From contig OX439136.1 of the NCBI GenBank assembly GCA_949318235.1, forward strand, positions 4,481,193 to 4,545,192: a DNA stretch of 64,000 nucleotides, read 5' to 3'. Shown here in pieces: positions 38,722 to 50,838 of the stretch. Each line of letters opens with the position of its first letter. Position 1 is the stretch's first letter. The notes under the pieces were generated by a model that saw only the letters and a program-made list of their open reading frames with translations, was not told where the DNA came from and ran no database searches. The translations under genes and the position numbers were made by a program. Origin of the DNA: Ecdyonurus torrentis (taxonomy: Eukaryota; Arthropoda; Insecta; Ephemeroptera; Heptageniidae).

Positions 38722-39030
38722 TACGGAATGTTCACACGGACTGATATTATTATTATCATCATGCAATAAGATGGATTGCGTGAAACTTTAATTCTTATAA
38801 ATAAATACACGAAAGTACATGCCTTAAGTCCTTTTCAATAACAATATTTTGATGTGCAATATATTTAATGGCATACGTCATCTCCATTAAAAAATCATTT
38901 AATTTGCATGTAGTTAAAATCAGATAATTAATATAAAATTGTTTTCAATGACAAAAATATTCATTATCGCAGCACTGAGACATCCAAAGTGGTTTCCTCT
39001 CGAGCTTTCAAGTACAAAAAACTTATTATT

Positions 39031-39346
39031 TTAAAGACGTAGAACACCTTGAACACAAAACTTGCCTAATATCTTAAAATACCTAAATATCAAAGTTAAT
39101 TTGGCTGGAGTAATTGATTTTTAATTTATTTTACATTTACGAAAATGACAGCTGCGGGTTTATGACGTCACAGCTCACTAGTCTACGTGCGCGGAAACAG
39201 GTAAGCTGTGACGTCACAAACCCGCAGATGTCATTTTGTGAATGGAAAATAATTAAAAATCAATGACTCCGTCCAAATCAACGTTGATATTTAGTTATGT
39301 TAGGATATTAGGCAAGTTTTTTGTTCAACGTGTTCTACGCTTTTAA
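39031..39346. mobile_element. Family H foldback, copy 2
   Basis: It starts TTAAAGACGTAGAACACC and ends TGTTCTACGCTTTTAA. The arms are almost full length: TATCAAAGTTAATTTGGC pairs with CCAAATCAACGTTGATA, and AGCTGCGGGTTTATGACGTC pairs with GTGACGTCACAAACCCGCAG. TGACGTCA occurs in each arm (39163-39170, 39209-39216). The loop ACTAGTCTACGTGCGCGG is short. Confidence 0.92.
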
Positions 39347-39606
39347 AATAATATTATTAAACTTCAAAATATAAGCAGCTTTAGAATTTGTCATTTTCCT
39401 TTTTGACACATTTATCATAATCATAATTTGTTATGAAAAGCTATTTGTGATCGATCATTTTATGTTCAGACACTTGAAGAAGTGGATAAATAAAATTGTT
39501 AATTACCAAATTTGTTGATATGGTTTTAGAAGAACTTCTCTGTAGAAGAATTAATTAACAAATTTATGCTTCAGGTCCTATACTTTTTTTTTATATCAAA
39601 TTTAAA

Positions 39607-39900
39607 TACACTCTAAAAATTGGTGCATTACTTTAGTTACGAATCCTAACTTATTTAAGATGTACACTTTTAAGTTATTATGAGTGGCTAAAATAATGCA
39701 TTTTAGCAAATTATTAACAATAGCTATTTTAACTCAAAATAGCTTGTCAAAACTTAAAACAACTCGAAATACCTTAAATTAGCTATTTTTAATAGCTTGC
39801 TAAAATGCATTATTTTAGCTACTCGTAATAACTTAAAAGTGATTATCTTAAGTAAGTTAGTATTCGTAACTAAAGTAATGCACCATTTTTTTAGAGTGTA
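39607..39900. mobile_element. Long-TIR MITE, 294 bp
   Basis: TACACTCTAAAAATTGGTGC at the left is the inverse of the right end GCACCATTTTTTTAGAGTGTA. The inverted repeat runs about 105 bp with few mismatches (GGCTAAAATAATGCATTTTA with its inverse near 39800). The loop contains TAACTCAAAATAGCTTG. Terminal TA on both sides is consistent with a TA target duplication. No second copy in the window. Confidence 0.9.
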
Positions 39901-40252
39901 TGTATAAAAGAAACAAGGGTAGCGGGAGACAGAGGGCTCTTCAAATCTACAATATCAACCTTTATGAAATGAATTACGTAATGATATCAAAATACCGTAA
40001 ATGTTCCAGGTTCTGAATGACATAAATATTTATGTTTTTTTAAATTTGCTTTGTTGCGCAGCATAATTTTAATGGTATGTTATGCAAATTATTTAGTTAT
40101 AAAGAAATGTTGCTGAAAATGCGCTAGTATAAGTATTGCGGTGTAATTGATTGTGTCCGTGAAAATATTTAATAATTATAATATGAAGTTAAATTTTATA
40201 AAGTAGAAATCAAAACTACAACCTCCCTTGTCGTGATTCTAAATTCCATCAT

Positions 40253-40276
40253 AAAAAAAAAAAAAAAAAAAAAAAA
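40253..40276. repeat. Poly-A tract
   Basis: About 24 A residues. Confidence 0.9.
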
Positions 40277-40517
40277 ATCACTTTTCATTTTGTAAAGAAA
40301 GAATGCCGTCAAAAATTCTTTCATACCTTGGTTAGCAAGTTTTTATCTTATATTTTTTGCGTGAAAAAGAAATCGAAAATACTTTGGTGAGCGTCAAAAC
40401 TTTTTTTTTTTTTTATTGAGATGTATGATCGTAAATTATAGATTTAATTGAGGACCTTAATTTTATTACGCAAACAGTTCCTGGTCTAACAAAGGCAGAC
40501 AAAAAATACCACATTCA

Positions 40518-40825
40518 ATAGGGTGTATGCGGATGACGTCATATTTATTGCGCTTGGAGGCCATACTGGAGTAGTGCATAACATTGCTCAGCATAGGACA
40601 AACTTCATTTAAGCCAATTTTCCTTGGGAAATCGGTTATTTTTTTGTTATTTGTTATTTTTCTCACATACTTGAGATACTAATTCAACATATTTACAGCA
40701 TCAATGCTCTAAAAAATATTGCTTAGTGTTTTAAAACTGGGAAAATATTTTTTTTCCTATGTCACCCATGTTATTGAGTTATCCAACATGGCGTCGACTT
40801 TAACATGAATGCATAGACCCTATAG
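40518..40825 (-). mobile_element. Family B MITE, copy 2
   Basis: The ends are ATAGGGTGTATGCGGATGAC (TGACGTCA 40534-40541) and GCATAGACCCTATAG. It is nearly identical to 63370-63680 in the inverse orientation, including an open frame of about 50 codons that is broken in the other copies. Confidence 0.92.
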
Positions 40826-40938
40826 AGCGACTTTTAGCACTGTGCTGTGAAATAAACTATAGGTCAGGTTTGCATTATTATCTTCAAAATTTGTGTTTGC
40901 TATCTTTTCGCAAAGAAATAACATAATGCATTTGCAAA

Positions 40939-41234
40939 TAGACCGGTTGCACTCATATTTAAGAGCCGCCATTTTGCTGGCTATGAATACATAGACCAGC
41001 ATAGGAAAAATGTAATTTTTATTTTTTTAATAGCAAAAGAAGCTTCAAACCTCAATCAAAGACTTATTTCTAGCTCCTAATAAGCTCGAAAAATATGGAA
41101 AAAATTTGTTCAGTTGAAATAAACTATTATTAAGTAAAAAATTAGGAGAAATGATGTTTCCCCTATGCTGGACAATACATTATATAGGCACCACAAACAT
41201 GGCGAGAAAGCGCAAGGATGTGAAAGGGGTCTAT
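40939..41234 (-). mobile_element. Family C MITE, copy 2
   Basis: It starts ATAGACCGGTTGCACTCATA and ends GAAAGGGGTCTATA, so TAGACC is at both ends. Internal CCAGCATAGGAAAAATG and CCCCTATGCTGGAC lie in inverted positions. It matches copy 1 at 20367-20661. Confidence 0.88.
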
Positions 41235-41277
41235 AGGGCATGATGTTTTGTTTATAAATTTTTTGCTTGATATTGCT

Positions 41278-41574
41278 AAGTATTATTTACATGACGCTTA
41301 AATTTGACGCGCGTCAACGAGTGTTACAAAGCTGGAAAAATGTAAATAAATGGAGCAGTTCACATTGTTTTTGAAAATCACATAAGAATAAGAATAAGAT
41401 AAGATTTCTTTATTGACCCAAGCAGTTCATAGTAACATGTGTTACAACAAGCGTTGGTCGTGTCAAAAAAATATTTACAATAAATTATAATTAAATATAT
41501 GAACGGCTTCTATTGTTTACATTATTCCAACTTTGTTACGTGCGTCAAATTTACGCATCATATGAATAATACTT
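41278..41574. mobile_element. Foldback element M with a LINE tail inside
   Basis: The left arm AAGTATTATTTACATGACGC...AAATTTGACGCGCGT...GTTACAAAGCTGGA pairs with the right arm TCCAACTTTGTTACGTGCGT...CAAATTTACGCATCAT...AATAATACTT, about 75 bp each. The centre holds a minus-strand LINE-type 3' tail. It lies directly before a truncated family B copy. Confidence 0.8.
41382..41490 (-). mobile_element. LINE-type 3' tail inside foldback M
   Basis: On the minus strand, TGGGTCAATAAAGAAATCTT followed by ATCTTATTCTTATTCTTATG has the AATAAA plus simple-repeat tail typical of CR1/L2-like LINE 3' ends. No coding part is recognisable. Confidence 0.5.
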
Positions 41575-41578
41575 TAAT

Positions 41579-41725
41579 CAGTTGAATTAGTATCTCAAGT
41601 ATGTAAGAAAAATAATAACAAAAAATTTTCAACCCAATTCGCAAAGAAAATAGCCTGTAATGAAGTTTTTCCTGTGCTGACCAATGTTATTCAGTATGGC
41701 ATCTTACGGATACAACCTGACATCT
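41579..41725 (+). mobile_element. Family B fragment (right half)
   Basis: GTTGAATTAGTATCTCAAGT, then CAAAGAAAATAGCC, then GTGCTGACCAATGTTATTCA match the second half of family B. The left half is absent and the right terminus has decayed. Confidence 0.8.
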
Positions 41726-42624
41726 TGCCTTGCCTTTTTCAGAGTTTGATTTTTGTCTACATTATTATTCATTCCTTAATGCATCACATCGCAAGGTAGA
41801 ACCTTGGTAAAGATGATGAACTTTACATCTGAACAAATTTTAGTTTGAAAGTCATACAAAAAATATTACTTTTATAAATAAATATACAATAATAATTTTA
41901 TTGATTTATTAAAAAAATTTAAATACCTTAAATAATTAAACAACAAATTATTAAATAAAATTGCTTTATATTTAATAAAAAAATTTCTTAAAAATAAAAA
42001 TACATGTTTGAAATCATATTATAATATTAACTATGATTAACATTTATTAATGTTAGATAAAATATTCAAAGTAAATAATTATTTGGTATTAGATCATTCA
42101 TAAAACACTTTCTCTCTAATGCATGCCCATTTAAATGTTTAAATCTCATAATACCATGAAAATATAGAAGATAATATAATACTTAAAGTTTTAACTTAAA
42201 ACAGATTTAATCCGTGATTAAAGTGGGTGGGGTTAAAACCATAAATCATATTTAAATAATAAAATCGAAATTTTTCTATAATATAATAAAATATAAGATA
42301 ATGAATGAATTTTCTACGAATTTAGAAACTTCTTTTGTTATTTGTATTATATATTATTTGGAAGGTTGAGTACAAATTAAAAACATGGCACTTTCTGGAG
42401 CATCTTCATTATTTAATTTCCGTGGAGAGTCACGCAATATCAACCTATCAAAAGACGCACAAATTTTCAATAATTATTACTTATGTTGTATGTTGTTTTT
42501 ATCTATCAAAATTATGAACTTCAGAAATTTTTGTCGTAAAAATTTAAATTACTTTTCAATCAATTTTGCATACTGGGACGTGTACTTGCACGCAAGACTT
42601 GCAAAAAAGGGAGTTTATGGAAGG

Positions 42625-42658
<34 letters not shown>

Positions 42659-43524
42659 CAAACCCAGAGCCCAAGGATATAAAAGCCCAAGGATATAAAG
42701 TACATGCTAGCAGACAGCTTTGTGTTCCTATCTCCATTTATTATACCTATTTATGGGGTAATGAAGCAGATACTGTATAAAATGAGTTCGTTTTTTTTTT
42801 TTATTTTTTTTTTTTTACTTGAAACCAACTTTTTTTTTTTTTTTTTTTTTTTTTTTGAAAGCTTGCTGGGCCTCAAAGCTATCACTGTATTTTAACCATA
42901 TTGGTTATAATTGGTTATAATACAAATTTCCAAAGAGAAGTTAAGAATAATTTTAAAAATTATTTTCATGAAAAAGCTAAAATTGTTAATTAAAATGTGT
43001 TTCAGTTTATTAAATATAAAGATTTAAAAAAGAATTCTGGAACTGCTGAGCTGTAAATATGTTATATAAGTTATTATTTAGATTATAATTAGAAAAATTG
43101 TGACGGGACGCTTTTTTATAAAATAATTAGATTAATTAGTATTAGTTATAAAAGTAACAAACAGACTTTTATTTTACTACTGAAATTTACATGCTGATAT
43201 TTTGTAGGTTAAAGAAATTTGAAATTTTACATTTTGAAAAAATTAGCCTGATTCATAAAAAGAAGCTGAATTTTTTATTTTTTAGAAATGCGTATTAAAA
43301 AAAAGTTATATTATTTTAGTAAGTAATTATAAAATGAATGATTTTCTCAATTTCATGGTTTGTTGAGTAGGCAATCGTCTCGACTCAATAATAATTTAAC
43401 TTTTGTTTAGTACGTTATCTTATGATCAACAATGCGTGAAAATGATTCCATTGATCACGATTAATTATTTGTAAATATTACTTAAGTTATTATTACTCTA
43501 AAATAAAAAATTATTTGATTAATG
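41726..43524. other. AT-rich spacer with poly-A and poly-T
   Basis: Poly-A at 42624-42657 and poly-T runs at 42790-42856. The frame 42385-42780 begins with a favourable start context (AAAACATGGCA) and gives about 80 ordinary residues before it runs into the poly-A. No domain is recognised and I do not call a gene. Confidence 0.5.
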
Positions 43525-43832
43525 AAAATAAACTTTGCACAAAAAACATGTCTAATATCCTAACATACCTAAATATCAATGTTGATTTGGCCGGAGTCAT
43601 TGATTTCTAATTTATTTTCCATTCACAAAATGACAGATGCGGGTTTGTGACGTCACAGATTGCCTGTTTCCGCGCGCGTAGACTAGTGAGCTGTGACGTC
43701 ATAAACCCGCAGCTGCCATTTTGTAAATGGAAAATAAATTAGAAATCAATGACTCCCGCCAAATTAGCGTTGATATTTAGGTATTTTAGGATATTAGACA
43801 TGATTTTTGTTCAAGGTGTTCTACGCCTTCAA
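43525..43832. mobile_element. Family H foldback, copy 3
   Basis: The arms include TATCAATGTTGATTTGGCCG with its near-inverse, and GCGGGTTTGTGACGTCACAG with CTGTGACGTCATAAACCCGC (TGACGTCA 43648-43655, 43694-43701). The loop is CCGCGCGCGTAGACTAGTG. The left terminus has decayed. The right end reads GTGTTCTACGCCTTCAA, a mutated TTAA. Confidence 0.9.
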
Positions 43833-44559
43833 CCAGGAAATGAGTTTTATGATAAAATTACTCAAAATTTTAACTTAAATAGTAAAATTAACATAAATTT
43901 TCATTTAAGATTTATTATTTTTTTAAATTAAATTATAGTATTATATTTAATTCAAAACTAAGTTTTTTTAATTGGAATCTATTAATTATATTTACTAGAA
44001 CTTAAAATATATCATTAAGAAATTAGAATAATTATTTATATTACAAGTTCCATTCACCTCAAATCTGTTACAATTATTATGATAATACGTGGATAGAATG
44101 AAAAGTAATTTAGTCTTGTGCAAAGAATACATTAATACTACTTATGTGCCCTAACGAATTTCTATGAAATGTGATGACAAAATTGTTATTAACGTCGTTC
44201 TTGGAATCCAAAGTACCAATTACTAGTATGATATTACAGTTCATTAAAATTAACTAGTATAAAACAAACTTTTATAATAGTTTTTTTTTTTTTTTTTTTT
44301 GAGCTTTAAAACGCGTATTAAAGTAAACTTATTATATACATTATCATCCCTCAAAAAAAAAATAATAAAAAAAAATAATAAAAAAAAAAACTAAGCATAA
44401 TACAACACTTTTTTTTTTTAACCGAAAAAGATCCTGAGGAGATATTTTGCAATAACAGATAGAAAATTAGAGGCAGCGCGTAGCAGTGCGTAGCAGTGCG
44501 TCGTTTTACGCGCTGACATAAATTATCAATGTATCTTACTCAGCAATGAACAATTTCGA
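43833..44559. other. AT-rich spacer with a small GC-rich patch
   Basis: AGCGCGTAGCAGTGCGTAGC and following bases at 44475-44515 are a short GCGTAGCAGT tandem in AT-rich DNA. No gene recognised. Confidence 0.55.
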
Positions 44560-44768
44560 CAAAAAAAAAGTGGGGGGTGGGGTTGCTTACAACACGTTAA
44601 AGTATGACAAGTATTCCTAATTTAATTGTTTCCGGAATCGGTGAAGCATTCTTCTCAAAAATCGCAACACCAACAGAGGTGTTTACCCTCATAAGCGTAA
44701 TGTTAAATTTGAGGTCCCGGGTCTTATTTTAGCGCGCCTCTGATTCGTCATCACGGGTAAGATCCATT
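44560..44768 (-). mobile_element. Family K element, copy 3
   Basis: Read on the minus strand it starts AATGGATCTTACCCG. It then has AATCAGAGGCGCGC, TTTAACATTACGCTTATGAG, GCGATTTTTGAGAAGAATG and CACCGATTCCGGAA, in the same order as copies 1 and 2. The distal end is unclear. Confidence 0.72.
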
Positions 44769-45364
44769 TGAACTTGTCTACTGTATTACGAGCGTAAGTT
44801 TTTAATATATATAAATAATATAATTACATACTAAAATTATCAAATTACATTTTAATTTAGCTTTGAAAGAAAAAAAAATAAAGTAAGATATTTGTATAAA
44901 TAATTTTCTACCCACAAGTAAACATGACGTAATGATATAAACCGTTACAATATTATTACTTATATTGCAACTATACATAGTAGTGGACAAAGAGAAAAAC
45001 CACTCTTTGAACATTAGTAATGAATTTAAAACTTTAATGTAATTTTTTTTAACTTATTATTCCAAGTTACATTCTTACGTGAAAGTAAAGTGAGTTATTT
45101 TTCAATTTAATTCTAATAACAAATGGTATAATTGTGTGACCTAGAATTAAATGTCTATTTACAGCTACATATTCTAAATACATTATTTAATTATAATTTT
45201 TTCTTGTGTATAATATTATTACTAATTAAATTTTATTTGTAAAAGAAAAATCAGAAGAAAAATAAATATTGGGTAAATGATCTACGATGATAAATAATGC
45301 ATACTAATCTTTTGTTAGCTTTATTATGTGTATTGTGGTTGTTATAATTATATGCTATATTGTG
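44769..45364. other. AT-rich spacer
   Basis: No gene or shared repeat recognised. Confidence 0.55.
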
Positions 45365-45507
45365 TACAGTCATTTAGAAATGAATTTCTATTGGCTTGTG
45401 GTCATACAATGCAACTAGATGGAGATTTCAGTTGACGCAAAACTCCATCTATATACACATGTTATTCCCATATGAATGGAAATTCATTTTTTAGTAAAAT
45501 GACCGTA
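45365..45507. mobile_element. Family I MITE, copy 2
   Basis: The ends are TACAGTCATTTAGAAATGAA and AAAATGACCGTA. It shares TGCAACTAGATGGAGATTTC and AGTTGACGCAAA with copy 1 at 14039-14192. Confidence 0.85.
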
Positions 45508-45622
45508 TCATAAACATCATGAACAGTTTTTTTTTTTTTTTTTTTGAAGCACCACACGCACTGTATGGTCTGTTTCCCAGCCAAAATAAGTCCTTACAGC
45601 ATTTTTAATTCTTAATGCAATC

Positions 45623-46050
45623 TCCCTCTGTCTCTGTCTCTGTCTCTGTCTCTGTCTCTGTCTCTGTCTCTGTCTCTGTCTCTGTTTCTCTGTCTCTGTC
45701 TCTGTCTCTGTCTCTGTCTCTGTCTCTGTCTCTGTCTCTGTCTCTGTCTCTGTCTCTGTCTCTGTCTCTGTCTCTGTCTCTGTCTCTGTCTCTGTCTCTG
45801 TCTCTGTCTCTGTCTCTCCCTCTGTCTCTGTCTCTGTCTCTGTCTCTGTCTCTGTCTCTGTCTCTGTCTCTGTCTCTGTCTCTGTCTCTGTCTCTGTCTC
45901 TGTCTCTGTCTCTGTCTCTGTCTCTGTCTCTGTCTCTGTCTCTGTCTCTGTCTCTGTCTCTGTCTCTGTTTCTCTGTCTCTGTCTCTGTCTCTGTCTCTG
46001 TCTCTGTCTCTGTCTCTGTCTCTGTCTCTGTCTCTGTCTCTGTCTCTGTC

Positions 46051-46085
<35 letters not shown>
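45623..46085. repeat. (TCTGTC)n hexamer array, about 450 bp
   Basis: Nearly perfect hexamers with a few variant units (TTTCTC, TCCCTC) that shift the reading phase, ending in TCTG and CT dinucleotides. The 166-residue frame is its translation. It is the largest of three arrays of the same hexamer. Confidence 0.98.
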
Positions 46086-46426
46086 AGATTAGGTGGAATT
46101 TTTCTAAAATTATAATAAATGATAAAATTTAAAGATATGACGCAGGAAAAAAAACTAATTTAATTATATAGGAATAAGCATCCCCAAGCATTTCCTTCAA
46201 CCCTAAGACAAATGCAATATCAAGTAAAGTAATTCACTCTTCATATCTCTGAGCTAAATAATTGAACATTTTACTGTCTTTAAACATTTTTCTTTGCGAA
46301 TCTAAGTTACTAACTGTTCATAATTTTTTTTATAATTATTTTGGATAGTCGATTTTATTCAAGTCAAATATACAGTATACTACATTTTTTTTTTCAATTT
46401 CCTCATTACAAAAGTGTGAGAAGAAA

Positions 46427-46668
<242 letters not shown>

Positions 46669-46887
46669 TTTTTCTTGAAGAAAAGTATAATTAAATTTAT
46701 TTACAGTTAAAAAAGAAGACAAACGCAGCGATGATGATTTATTTGTATATTTGCTCCAGATCAAGAGCTTGCACATTGAAATAAAAATATAAAGTGAAGG
46801 GATTTCAAAGTTGTGGCAACCGTGGGAAACTTCCTTCTTATCATATTTTAAATAACAATTAAATAAATTAATCAAGATGAGTGGTAA

Positions 46888-46889
<2 letters not shown>

Positions 46890-46932
<43 letters not shown>
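46890..46932. repeat. Poly-A tract
   Basis: About 43 A residues. Further poly-A runs lie at 47205-47227 and 47931-47955. Confidence 0.93.
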
Positions 46933-46935
<3 letters not shown>

Positions 46936-47423
46936 AATTTATTGCGATTAATGGAAAGTGTTGTATTAATTTAAGTCTCAATCAAGCACGATATTATTAT
47001 TTTCATGTTAGATAACTAACGTATAAGATCTTAATATTATAAAATATTTTCCATTGCGTACATACATCAACATACATACATTCATTATTGACAGGAATTT
47101 CAAATTTGTTATTTATTGGTTTTTAAATCATGTATAATTTTTCAATATATTTTCACAAGGTTTATAAATGAAATTAATGTGTATTGTTCTGTCAGAATAT
47201 TTTCAAAAAAAAAAAAAAAAAAAAAAATAGCACGCAAGAAAAGAAAAGAAAAAAAAAGTTAATCCCAGGAGAAATGAGAAATAATGATTTATAATTATAT
47301 TCAGTTTTACGTGGAAAAATAAAATAACTAAATTTATACTGCATTGAATAATTTCTATATTTTCTGGAGCATAAATGTTCCTATATTTCGGAATAACAGA
47401 TGTAATTATGCTGAACATCTTAA

Positions 47424-47730
47424 CTACAGGGCCATTCACGTTAAAGTTGACACCATGTTGGATCTCTCAATAACATAGGCTGCATAGGAAAATGACTCAT
47501 TTTGGCAGTTTAAAAATATACTAAGCAATATTTTTGTTAACACTAATACTGTTAATATGCCACATTTGTATTTTTGAAGTATGTGAGAAAAATAATAATA
47601 ACAAAATTTAACTTATTTTCCAAAGAAAATAGTAAAAAACAAGGGGTTTCCTATGCTGAGAAATGTTATTAATTAATCCAGTATGGCGTTCAAGTGCATT
47701 AAATATGACGTCATTCGCATATACACTATG
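47424..47730 (+). mobile_element. Family B MITE, copy 3
   Basis: CACGTTAAAGTTGACACCAT, CTCAATAACATAGG, TTTTGGCAGTTTAAAAATA, TTTCCTATGCTGAGAAATGT and TGACGTCATTCGCATA (47706-47713) follow family order. The termini are mutated (TACAGGG, CACTATGG). Confidence 0.87.
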
Positions 47731-47927
47731 GCATACATTATTGTATATTCTTATGTTATGCATAAATACATAAATATTGCTGCATGCAGCTACTACAATT
47801 TATAACGTATGTTTGTCCGAGTGTAATTTTATTTATCAGTGGTTATTTTGTTATACTGATTTAATATTGTATTCCTGGGCCCGAAACTAAAATTTATCTG
47901 CACAAATCAAAATGTATCATTGAAAAG

Positions 47928-47958
<31 letters not shown>

Positions 47959-48531
47959 AGAGATATCATATAATATAATATTCCATAAATTATAAATGAT
48001 TTTAGCACTAGAAATTTTATGAAAAATACTAAGCTTTATCGCAGATATCCCAACAAAAGTAAAATCATAGTTTTTTTTACGCGATATTGGAAACGAAACA
48101 AAAATTAAAGATTTTATGATTATAGTAATTTTAGTAGTGAAAGTTATTTATTATTATTATTAGTAACTCATCTTCTAAATAAAAGGTGTAATTTTGTTAG
48201 AAATGATGGTTTTAAAATATCAATTAAAAGTGGACAAATGGCCTAGTTTTTTAAAACTTGTTTTCGTATATAAGACAAATTACGCGCTATTTTTTTTATC
48301 TCTAAATGAGTGTGTTAATAAGTTTTATTTCTACAAGTTTTGTGTAAATTATAGTACTTTATTATACAGGTGCGTCAAATATTTTATTCATAAAAAATTA
48401 GTGATTTTTTTGAATAATTTTGTTAAATGAGGAAGAACCGATTAACTAATTTAAAAAATTTGATCAGTGATTACAATGTAAAATTTTGAAAGGAATCTTA
48501 ATTTTATATTTTATTAAAATTATGTCAATTT

Positions 48532-48721
48532 TTTTCTCCCTTGATGGTCGTGGGCTCTATTTTTTTTTTTTTTTTTATTTATTTATTACCATTTTTTTAT
48601 TGTTATTATTATTTTTTTTATCGTAAGTTGTTGTTACCGTTTACTTTCATATGACAAGAAAAGTAGGAGTCCACTCTTGGGTTTCATATAGGCTCGAGCC
48701 TTCTGAATAAAAAAACATTAA
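48532..48721 (+). mobile_element. Family D/E fragment (E type), right half
   Basis: TGATGGTCGTGGGCTCTA, a poly-T expansion, then TACCGTTTACTTTCATATGAC, then GCCTTCTGAATA up to TTAA at 48718-48721. This is the second half of the element seen at 52793-53131. Confidence 0.65.
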
Positions 48722-49043
48722 GTCCAAAATAACCTAGCCTCAAAAAAATAATTCCCTTCAATGATAACTTATTAGTTGGGACTTGGGACTACTATTTATG
48801 TCCCTTCTTCTGTAGCCACACACACTGAAAAGAAAACTTGTAAAGTAGTCAACTCGTTTTACAATTTCTATTGCAAACTTGGATTTCATGACGTCAAGAA
48901 TTCCAAAAGTTGCCTATACAAAAACTGTATACTTTACAGTTTTTAAACCTCAGATTATGGAAGGGTTAAATAATATAATATGATAGTCCCATCTCATAAA
49001 TGTTACGTTTTTTGGTTAATATTTTTAGGTCATGAATTACTTT
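48718..49043 (+). mobile_element. Family F TTAA element, copy 4
   Basis: It starts TTAAGTCCAAAATAACCTAG, then CCTCAAAAA. Internal GTAAAGTAGTCAACTCG, TTTCATGACGTCAAGAATTC (TGACGTCA 48889-48896) and ATACTTTACAGTTTTT are in family order. It ends TTTTTAGGTCATGAATTACTT. It shares its left TTAA with the E fragment before it. Confidence 0.78.
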
Positions 49044-49885
49044 ATATTATTTTATTTTATTCTTTAGATGACAAAAAATTAAGAATTCATATGCATCATT
49101 CATATTAACATAAAAAACAATATACAACTAACATTATAAAAACAAAACAAGTATCATATTATTAAATTTACATATTTACGAGTATAATATTATTTTTTTT
49201 TACCGCTTAATGTAAATATAAAAACAAGAATGATTATGTTCTCAATTTCTCTCTTTAAAAAATAAAATCCAGCTTTTTCTTTCTTCCATATTTTAGTGTA
49301 ATAAATTCATAACTTTTGGTATACAGAAAATTGCTACTGTTAGGTATTATACACTCAGGTGTTTATATGCTTTTATAAAAGCCTCAAGCTTTTTTTTTTT
49401 TTTTTGTTCAAGTTAAATGATAATTATAATGATCTTACAGTGCAAAAATATACGCCCCTGCGAATGATGAAATAGATAATTTAATATTATTTTATGTATG
49501 TGTAATGCAATTTTATAAGGAAGTATTATGTATTATGTGAGTATTGAAAAATGTTGTAATAATTGGAAAAAATAAATATTACCACTCCTTTGTGGTAAAA
49601 TATTTTATAATTTAAATACAAACATGATTTAGTAATGGAAAAAAAAAATGTAATAAGTATAGTACATAAATTTGAAATATTATTTTAAATATAATAATGA
49701 TTTAGGGATAATTTTGTTAGCGTAATAAATTATATTATATTATTCATGTTATTTTATATTAATTTATTTAGTGTGTGCTGTATGTTAATACTGTATTGGT
49801 AAATGTGGTACTAATATGATTTGACTTAGTAATTGGAAAGCAGACAAAAAAATTGCAGTGATATTTGAATTTTTTGTTTGTTTGT
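49044..49885. other. AT-rich spacer
   Basis: No gene or shared repeat recognised. Confidence 0.55.
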
Positions 49886-50211
49886 TTAAGGCGGGAACTC
49901 AGGTGCTACGGGATTTGACTAAAAAGTTGTAAAGAAAGAAAAATCTAAAATTTCCCCCTAGGAGAAGGTATCTTCAAAAATGTAAAAATTTTGGGGGCTC
50001 ACCATGCTAGATTTTAAATTATGATTTTTTGAAATTTTAGTCCCATAAGAGCCCAAGTTAATTCATTAGTTATTTTCTCTCTTATATGATGGTCATGAGT
50101 TCTAAAATTTTATCATAGGTAGCTTTTACTATTAACTTTCAAATGTCATCATAAAGTTTGCATGTTTTCTTTTTTAAATTTTGAGATACAAGCCATCTAA
50201 ATACAACCCTT
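49886..50211 (+). mobile_element. Family D/E element, E type, copy 1
   Basis: It starts TTAAGGCGGGAACTCAGG and ends ACAACCCTTTA. It shares GGGATTTGACTAAAAAGT, TTTTGGGGGCTCACCATGCT, CCCATAAGAGCC, TATGATGGTCATGAGTTCTA and TATTAACTTTCAAATG with 52793-53131. The inverse of D copies aligns with it block by block. Confidence 0.85.
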
Positions 50212-50240
50212 TATAATTTTTCAGTGATGCAAAAAACCTT

Positions 50241-50486
50241 AATGGAGCTTATCGGTTTAGCGCGCGGGGAAACGCGGGGTAAGCTTAGGGTCTCCTAATT
50301 TAACATTACGCTTATAAGGAAAAACGCTTTTTTTTTTTTTAGCGATTTTTGAGAAAACTCTTTCACCAATTCTAGAGAAGTTTAAATAAGAAATACTATA
50401 GACATACTTTTACGTGTTTTAAGCTAAAGAAATTTCATTATATATATATATATATATATATATATTTTAAACCGATAAATGCCATT
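50241..50486 (+). mobile_element. Family K element, copy 2 (best preserved)
   Basis: It starts AATGGAGCTTATCGGTTTAG and ends AAACCGATAAATGCCATT, an inverted terminal repeat of about 18 bp. The inner part contains a (TA)n run at about 50440-50464. No coding frame. Confidence 0.85.
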
Positions 50487-50514
50487 ACGAACTTATTTTT
50501 TCATTAACTCTTAT

Positions 50515-50700
50515 ATCTGAAGTATTTTATGTTAATTTAGACCCCCCCCCTCTCCCAATTTATCTGATGGTCACAGGTTCTACAAAATTTATCATGCATG
50601 TATGTACTGTACTTGTTACCATTGACTTTCAAATGACATAAAAAAAAGTAGAGTGTCAACTTTTAAATTTCAGAATCAGATCTACAACGAGCGGATACAA
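50515..50700 (+). mobile_element. Family D/E fragment (E type)
   Basis: TATCTGATGGTCACAGGTTC, then TGTTACCATTGACTTTCAAA, then TGACATAAAAAAAAGTAG match the right half of E. It is preceded by a poly-C stretch at about 50542-50550. Confidence 0.6.
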
Positions 50701-50746
50701 GTCAGTTCTAACTACAACACTTTAATTTAAATACCTTTTTTTATTG

Positions 50747-50747
50747 C

Positions 50748-50812
<65 letters not shown>
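50747..50812. repeat. (TA)n microsatellite
   Basis: TA run of about 65 bp between an E fragment and family J copy 2. Confidence 0.96.
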
Positions 50813-50816
<4 letters not shown>

Positions 50817-50838
50817 CATTTCAGGTTAAAAAACTTTA

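Noticed and set aside
42385..42780. 131-residue frame with good start context
   Set aside because: Only about 80 residues before a poly-A tract, no domain, no splice or promoter evidence I would trust.
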